Assembly (NCBI RefSeq): GCF_019393635.1
Contig: NC_057862.1
Coordinates: 678,372,314 to 678,436,313, forward strand
Length of the DNA stretch: 64,000 bases
Direction: 5' to 3'
DNA from: Dromiciops gliroides
Taxonomy: Eukaryota > Chordata > Mammalia > Microbiotheria > Microbiotheriidae
This document shows, one piece after another, positions 58,155 to 64,000 of this stretch. Each line of letters opens with the position of its first letter. Position 1 is the stretch's first letter. A program made the translations under genes and the position numbers. The notes under the pieces were generated by a model. It was not told the origin of the DNA and made no database searches. It saw only the letters and a list, made by a program, of their open reading frames with translations.

Positions 58155-58263
58155 CCCAGATTCATTTATGATCGTGGCCAGAAGGGTCTTTACATATCAT
58201 CTTGCCCAACCCCCTTCTCAAGGTCACATGGCTATTTAGCAGCAGAAATGGTGCTTGAAACTG

Positions 58264-58422
58264 AGGGCAGCTAGGTGGCGCAGTGGATAAGGCACTGGCA
58301 CTGGATTCAGGAGGACCTGAGTTCAAATCCAGCCTCAGATACTTGACACATTCTAGCTGTGTGACCCTGGGCAAGTCACTTAATCCTCATTGCCCCACAA
58401 AAAAGAAAAGAAAAGAAAAGAA
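58264..58422 (+). mobile_element. Short tRNA-derived SINE with (AAAAG)n tail
   Basis: GGGCAGCTAGGTGGCGCAGT head and an AAAAGAAAAG tail. Confidence 0.93.
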
Positions 58423-58709
58423 ACTTGGTCACCCCTCAGGCCAGGGTCCTTTCCTCGGCATTGTGATGCTTCACCGACACCCTGGGTAAGTCACTTAACT
58501 TCTCCAAGACTTTATGTCTTCATCTGGAAAGTGATTATTCTAGCCCAGCATTGTTGGTAAGATCAAATGAGATAATGTCTGAAAGAGTTTTTGGAAACTT
58601 TAAAGTGTTATATAAATGTCAACTATTGCTATTATTATAATTCAACAAACATTTATTGATCACCTACTATGAATCAGGGACTGTGCTAGGCACTGGAGAT
58701 ACAGACCCC

Positions 58710-58713
<4 letters not shown>

Positions 58714-58760
<47 letters not shown>
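58714..58760 (+). repeat. (CA)n microsatellite inside an L2 fragment
   Basis: About 23 CA units between CCCCCTA and AACAGGACTTG of an L2-like 3' end. Confidence 0.95.
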
Positions 58761-58765
<5 letters not shown>

Positions 58766-58793
58766 GACTTGACCTCAAAGGGCTTACATTCTT

Positions 58794-58936
58794 CTGGGGG
58801 GGGGGGCAAAGAGGGTTAAGTGATTTGCCCAGGGTCACACAGCTAGTAAGTTTCAAGTGTCTGAGGCCAGATTTGAACTCAGTGTCCTCCTGAATCCAGG
58901 GTTGGTGCTTTATCCACTGTGCCACCTAGCTGCTCT
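58794..58936 (-). mobile_element. Short SINE, minus strand, nested in an L2 fragment
   Basis: GGGCTTACATTCTT at 58780-58793 and 58937-58950 is the target duplication. The interrupted host is an L2 3' end. The SINE's T-tail is replaced by a G-run. Confidence 0.95.
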
Positions 58937-58999
58937 GGGCTTACATTCTTTTAAATAAAAACAATATTAAAAATTATGAAATACATACAAAGTGGATGA

Positions 59000-61190
59000 C
59001 AGGGAACAGCTTGGAAGGCAGCGTGAAGATGTGAGATGGGATGTTGCCAAGCACAGACGTGGGCACAACAAGGGGATCCATACAGTTTGGCTATTGAACA
59101 GTTTGATGTCCTCAGGGGGCTGGACAGAGACTTAGTCCTGAAGGGTCAAACTCAGTAGCACAGGCAGACACTGTTGGCAGGGGAAGGAATGTGTAAATGA
59201 GCCCTGACCCCTCCCTTCGACTTTTCAAATGTGATCATTGGACAGTGCTTAGCCCAGTGCCCGGCACGAGGCAGGTGCTAGGTAAATGTTTGCTATGGTT
59301 ATTTCACCACACTTTTTAGCCGGTAGCACTGGACAAGTCCCATCATCTCTCTAAGCCTCAGTTTCTCCATCTGTAAAATTGAGATTCTCCTGCTACCTAC
59401 TGTGTTGTAAGGAAAATGTTTTGTAAACCACATAAATGCCTGAGGAGTGGGGAGGAAGGGAGGCTGAGGGGGAGGGGAAGGCTAGGGATATAGCCAAGCT
59501 GGGGCACTGGGACATTGCATTCCTAGAGGGTTAATGATCTCTGAGGTAGGTGATGAGTACAAATGGGGCCCAGGCTGGGCTAAAAGCTACAGACAGGAGG
59601 GTTTGTCATCTTTCTCCCAACCCTCCCCCTCCCCCAGGGATTTTTGCCTGAAGGGCATAGGGGCTGGTAGAAACACATCTGGTTGTGTAGTATCCCAGGG
59701 GATGCCTTCACCAGAAACCCAGGGCCTCAAAAGAAACAGGAGTCTGAATAGGAGGTGACCTCAAAGGTTATTTAATTGAACATCGTCTTCCCCATTTTCT
59801 TGGTGGGACCCCAAGAGGGGAAGAGACTTACCCAAGGTCATGCACACTCAGACCCAAAGGCATTGCTAGTCTCCCAGCCCAGTGTTCCTTCTCATATGCA
59901 GAAGATCAAAGGACGCAGATAGAATATTGGCTTCCTGAGGGCAGATGCTAACATGTCTATCTTTCCATACCCAGTGTCTGACTCCTAGCAGGCTTGTGAT
60001 AAATGCATGTTGATAAATGGATAGGGCTGGGAAGGACCTTAGATATCATCTGCTTTAACCCCTTCATTTCCCAGAGACCAAGAAAGCCAGTAATGACTTG
60101 CCCAAGGTCACACAGTCTGCATATGGCCTTTTATCCTATTACACAACCTTGGGTCACTCCTGGAGTAGATAATAACAACAGTTCTTATTGCAATATTGCT
60201 TTAAGGTCTACAAAACGTTTTCAAGCATCCAATCAATCAACAAGATTTATTAAATGCCCACAGCAACTCTGGAAGGGAAGTGGTTAAGTTATCAAGAAAG
60301 AGTATGTATAAAGGAGACTCAGGGAATTTATTTGATTATCCTCCTGCAAGCCATGAGAGGTAAAGTCTGGATTCAAATCCACATTTTTAGACCTCAAGGG
60401 GGAAACCAGGGAAGAGGGTACACACGGACCCTGGGCTTCCTCCTGCTGGTCTTCCTTGCGCCCAGAACCCGTCCCCATCCCTGTCCCCTCTGTCTCCAGA
60501 TCCCGCTTGTTGTCTTGTCTTTAAGATGACCTTCTGGGGTGCCGGAGACGGGGAGGACTCTTGCTAGCTTTGTCTGGAATCCACCAAAAGGACCTTAGAA
60601 AGGGATATAGAGACCCTTCTCCTCTTCCCACCCAGGAGCTCTAGGAGGCATGGTGGCAGCCACGAGGCTGGGACTGAATCTTTAGTGATAAATCTGGAAT
60701 GTGGAGTTGGGGGTGGGGGATGTGTGTGCAGAGAATAAGGGACAGGACTAAACCACTCATGCCACTGCAGACTCCAGACCACACAGCAGGAGAGAAGGTG
60801 GTCATGGAATCACGGATTAAGAGCTAGAAGGCGCCTTCTGCTCCATCTTCCTTGTCCACAGGGAACCAAGACCCACACGTGTCCAGTGACTCACGCAAAG
60901 TCACCCGGGGAGCCAAGAATGGATTGAGGAGTCAGACTCAGGGTCTCTGGCTCTAGAGAGAACCATGGTCTTTTCCCTGCCCCATGCTACCTCTTGAAGC
61001 TTGAATTAGGATAGACTTCAACCCAGGCCATGAGGAACTTTGAGGCTAACCTACCCTGGGAGGTGCAGACTATTCTAGAAGAAAGAGATGCATTCTAGAC
61101 CTGCTGGGGACACACTGACCTGGTGAAGATGGAGGCCTCCTGTGTTCTAGGGGAGCCCCCCCATTGAAAGGAACCTGAAGGCCATGGGAG
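59000..61190. other. Downstream flank with MIR/L2 scraps
   Basis: MIR-like pieces at about 59330-59440, 60020-60125 and 60810-60980, judged by CTCAGTTTCTCCATCTGTAA and CTTGCCCAAGGTCACACAGT words, within unique sequence. No gene seen. Confidence 0.4.
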
Positions 61191-61331
61191 TCTCATGATG
61201 CAGAGTAGAGGGCTGCCTGTGGAATTAGGACCTGGGTTCAAGGCCCAGCCTGGCCATTTACTAGATGGGTGACCGCGGCCCTGTCATTTAACCTCTTGGA
61301 GTCTCCATCTCAGTATTAGAAAATGAGGGAG

Positions 61332-61485
61332 AGGCAGTTAGGTGGTGCAGTGGGTAAAGCACTGGCCTTGGATTCAGGAGGACCTGAGTTCAAATCTGGT
61401 CTCAGACACTTGACAGTTATTAGCTGTGTGACCCTGGACAAGTCACTTAACCCTCATTGCTCCCCCCCCAAAAAAAAAAAGTAAA
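61332..61485 (+). mobile_element. Short SINE nested in a MIR-like element
   Basis: AGAAAATGAGGGAG at 61318-61331 and 61486-61499. The flanks rejoin into one MIR-like copy (about 61190-61650). Confidence 0.95.
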
Positions 61486-61911
61486 AGAAAATGAGGGAGT
61501 CAGAGTAGATGAACTCCAGGGACTACTGGCTTGGGACTCACAGGGCCTCCCATGCTGACTGTGACTTGGTGCCTGTCACTTAACTTCCCTGAGACTCAGT
61601 TTCCTTTTCTATATAAATAAGGGGGATAGACTAGCTGGCCTCTGGGGCCCCTTCTAACTCTAGCTCCATGACCCTACAAATTACAGTCTCCACCTTTGGT
61701 GAAATCCTGGAAAGGGATCATTCTGGGAACTCTGCTCCCTCCTCTGTCCTCCACTGCTCCCCTTCTCTCCTCTCTCTGGCCATCCCAGGAATCCCTCATG
61801 GCTCTAGAGTGAGGGGTTCAGGCCCCTAGTATTGTGACCCTCCCTCTGGAAAGGGGACTTCCAGAACTGGCCCCTGTCTGGCCACCACCCCCACCCCAGG
61901 CTGTTCCCTCT

Positions 61912-62500
61912 GACCATCCCCCATCATCCCCTCCCCCTCCCTCTGATCACTCCCCCATCACCCCTCTCCCCCTCCCTCTGACCATCCCCCATCATCCCCT
62001 CCCCCCTCCCTCTGATCACTCCCCCATCACCCCTCTCCCCCTCCCTCTGACCATCCCCCATCATCCCCTCCCCCCTCCCTCTGATCACTCCCCCATCACC
62101 CCTCTCCCCCTCCCTCTGACCATCCCCCATCATCCCCTCCCCCCTCCCTCTGATCACTCCCCCATCACCCCTCTCCCCCTCCCTCTGACCATCCCCCATC
62201 ATCCCCTCCCCCCTCCCTCTGATCACTCCCCCATCACCCCTCTCCCCCTCCCTCTGACCATCCCCCATCATCCCCTCCCCCCTCCCTCTGATCACTCCCC
62301 CATCACCCCTCTCCCCCTCCCTCTGACCATCCCCCATCATCCCCTTCCCCCTCCCTCTGATCACTCCCCCATCACCCCTCTCCCCCTCCCTCTGACCATC
62401 CCCCATCATCCCCTCCCCCCTCCCTCTGATCACTCCCCCATCACCCCTCTCCCCCTCCCTCTGATCACTCCCCCATCACTCCTCTCCCCCTCCCTCTGAC
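61912..62500. repeat. 69-bp minisatellite, about 8.5 units
   Basis: Units begin GACCATCCCCCATCATCCCC at 61912, 61980, 62049, 62118, 62187, 62256, 62325 and 62394; the spacing is 68 or 69 bp. Each unit contains two related halves (GACCATCCCCCATC and GATCACTCCCCCATCAC). Because 69 is a multiple of three, frames stay open on both strands (period 23 residues), which is not evidence of coding. Confidence 0.95.
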
Positions 62501-62572
62501 TGACCCTCCCCCACTTCTCTGTTGACTCCCCCCCCATCCAAGAAGCCAAGTCTTAGGGCTTTAAAACTCCTT

Positions 62573-62592
62573 TTTATTCCTCGATGTTTATT
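62573..62592 (-). terminator. Minus-strand poly(A) signals; possible 3' end of convergent SFXN5
   Basis: On the minus strand two AATAAA hexamers occur 14 bp apart (complements at 62587-62592 and 62573-62578). Sequence from about 62620 to 64000 is mostly free of marsupial SINEs, fitting a 3'UTR read leftwards. In human, SFXN5 lies downstream of EMX1 in convergent orientation, as I recall the 2p13 map. No SFXN5 coding exon is recognisable here, so the assignment rests on synteny. Confidence 0.4.
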
Positions 62593-62599
62593 GGTGTTA

Positions 62600-64000
62600 C
62601 ATAAATCACAGAGAATGAGAAATTGATTCAGAAGGTTAAAAAGACTCTATGCCCATGGTTGGCAAATGCCCTGGTCTGACCGAGGTACATAGGGCGGTAC
62701 AGTTATTCACATTAAACCCTGGACTGGGCTGGAAGACAATTGGCCATTTGGAACAGGCTCACCCCTCCCTCCCCGCCCCCCCCCCCCAAACAGAACATGA
62801 AGGTACTCTTGTAGACGTGATAACACACAGTGGCTGAGGCTGTCCGGATCAGGGACCCAGGCTGGAGCAGGGAAGGAAGATGATGAGCGGATGGGTAGAC
62901 ACATTGATTGGTCCATTCTCCTCCTCTAGAGGAGTCTCTTGATGTCTGATCCTTGGGACCTGGTCATCTGAATGACCCAAATGGGCCATCCTCCCAACCT
63001 GGGGAGAATAGCAATCCTGCATCTCTGTGGGAGATCTGGAAGCAGCTGGGTGAAAGATGAGAAACCTCTACAGATGGGCTATTTCACAGGGCAGCCAAAA
63101 CCCTGAGTTCAGTAGTTGCTGAAGCTGCTTCTGCCCACCTGCCCCCCAGACTTGGCACCCTCCATCAACCTGCAAGGGACCAGGGAGCATTCTGCCCTTT
63201 CCCCTGCCTGCCAACATTCTTTTCTGCTGGCCTGGGTAGAAGCAGGAAAATTCTGGGCCAGTGGTTATCTGCAAGGCTGCTTCCCTAGCAAGGTTGGGGT
63301 GGGGGTGGGGGTATGGTGGATCAGAGTGGTTGGGAGAAAGGCAGATCACTCCTCCACCCATCTTCAGCTTGTGTGGAAAGGAGGTTTCTGCCACCTCCAC
63401 TACCTCCACCATCTCCCTCATCCTTCCCACCTTCTAGAAAAGACACCTGACTTAGTTAAGATTGCTAGAAATCAGTTGGAAGACAATGGAAAGAGACAGT
63501 CAGAAGTTGAGGCCACTGGCATAGTGGGGTTTGGCGGCTCCCTCTCCATCTCCTCGGGGGATGTCCGCTAGCAGCTGTGTCCCAAGATAAAGTGCACAGT
63601 TCTAAATGGAGGGGGACAGGGAAGGGCTCCAGGCTTTGAGTTAAATCTCTTGGAAGGGAAGCTGGGGACTTCCAGCTCCCTGTGCCCAAACCCAGTCATT
63701 CAAAGCCTGGGAATTAGAGGAAGTTCACATTATAGTGGAATTGACTCTTCTCAGCCGAGGGCAAGGTAGGGAAGAAAGGAGACAGCTCTAGGCCAGATTC
63801 AAGAATACATCCTCTCCTTCTTCCCCTCCCCCAATACACATATTGAGCCTCCCTCCACCAGGGGTGGGGGTGAGGGTAGTGTCACTATGGCACCAAGTCC
63901 AGACTAGTTACCAAGCAGTGGGACTTGCCTCCTTCTCCTGTGACCGACACACTGACTTTGGCCTCTATACTTGGCTCTGGGGATCTCTCTGTCCCTTGAT
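62600..64000 (-). other. Non-repetitive flank; candidate 3'UTR of the convergent neighbour
   Basis: Mostly unique sequence with short G-runs (about 63295-63312) and C-runs (about 62775-62788). There are short open frames on both strands but none resembles a known family. It is compatible with a long 3'UTR on the minus strand feeding the signals at 62573-62592. I see no coding exon. Confidence 0.3.

Larger units (their letters stand above)
58640..58985 (+). mobile_element. L2 3'-end fragment, split by a CA repeat and a SINE
   Basis: ACATTTATTGATCACCTACT, GACTGTGCTAGGCACTGGAG and AGGGCTTACATTCTT, then continuation after the SINE. Confidence 0.78.

Noticed and set aside
61834-62499. 221-codon and 169-codon frames on opposite strands
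   Set aside because: Both come from a 69-bp minisatellite whose period is a multiple of three.
1-64000. tRNA genes suggested by B-box-like GTTCAAATCC motifs
   Set aside because: Every instance sits in a SINE head; no cloverleaf is preserved.
1-64000. CRISPR arrays, operons, retroviral or other virus-like elements
   Set aside because: Direct repeats here are microsatellites and minisatellites in a mammalian genome; I recognised no LTR, capsid, polymerase or envelope-like sequence.

Overview
The window is mammalian and almost certainly marsupial nuclear DNA. It is littered with short tRNA-derived SINEs of the marsupial type (head GGCAGCTAGGTGGCGCAGTG, body GACCTGAGTTCAAATC, A-rich tail) and with longer MAR1-like CORE-SINEs ending in ACTGAACAACAA. 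Older MIR, L2 and L3/CR1-like fragments and many long microsatellites fill in between. I cannot name the species.

Only one protein-coding gene is supported: EMX1, on the + strand in three coding exons (13552-14011, 27310-27494, 49877-50044). Spliced, they give a 270-residue homeodomain transcription factor of the dorsal telencephalon. It has an eh1-like repressor motif, a 14-alanine run, an FYPW hexapeptide, the homeodomain at residues 172-231 and the conserved EMX C-terminus. Introns 1 and 2 are about 13.3 kb and 22.4 kb.

Layout. 1-12.8 kb is upstream flank: SINE-rich, with a repeat-poor block at 3.39-4.25 kb and a (TTCC)n array 3 kb before the gene. 12.8-14.1 kb is the CpG-island promoter and exon 1, with a CGG run and G-rich tract just upstream of the start codon. 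14.0-27.3 kb is intron 1. It has few SINEs and is CpG-bearing, with two strong candidate regulatory blocks (about 15.0-15.3 and 17.46-17.72 kb). It also holds a striking pair of 0.8-kb inverted repeats, about 99% identical, around a 5.6-kb spacer. 27.5-49.9 kb is intron 2: a long pyrimidine tract after exon 2, then repeat-rich sequence with an internally duplicated AT-rich motif and an interstitial telomere-like array. 50.0-64 kb is the 3'UTR and flank, with a possible distal poly(A) region at 55.4 kb and a 69-bp minisatellite. Minus-strand poly(A) signals at 62.57-62.59 kb may mark the 3' end of a convergent neighbour; SFXN5 is expected there from mammalian synteny, but this is inference.

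No new protein system was found. The most unusual features are the inverted duplication with a homogenised core, the in-frame upstream start with a CGG-encoded polyalanine extension, and the non-coding blocks in intron 1.
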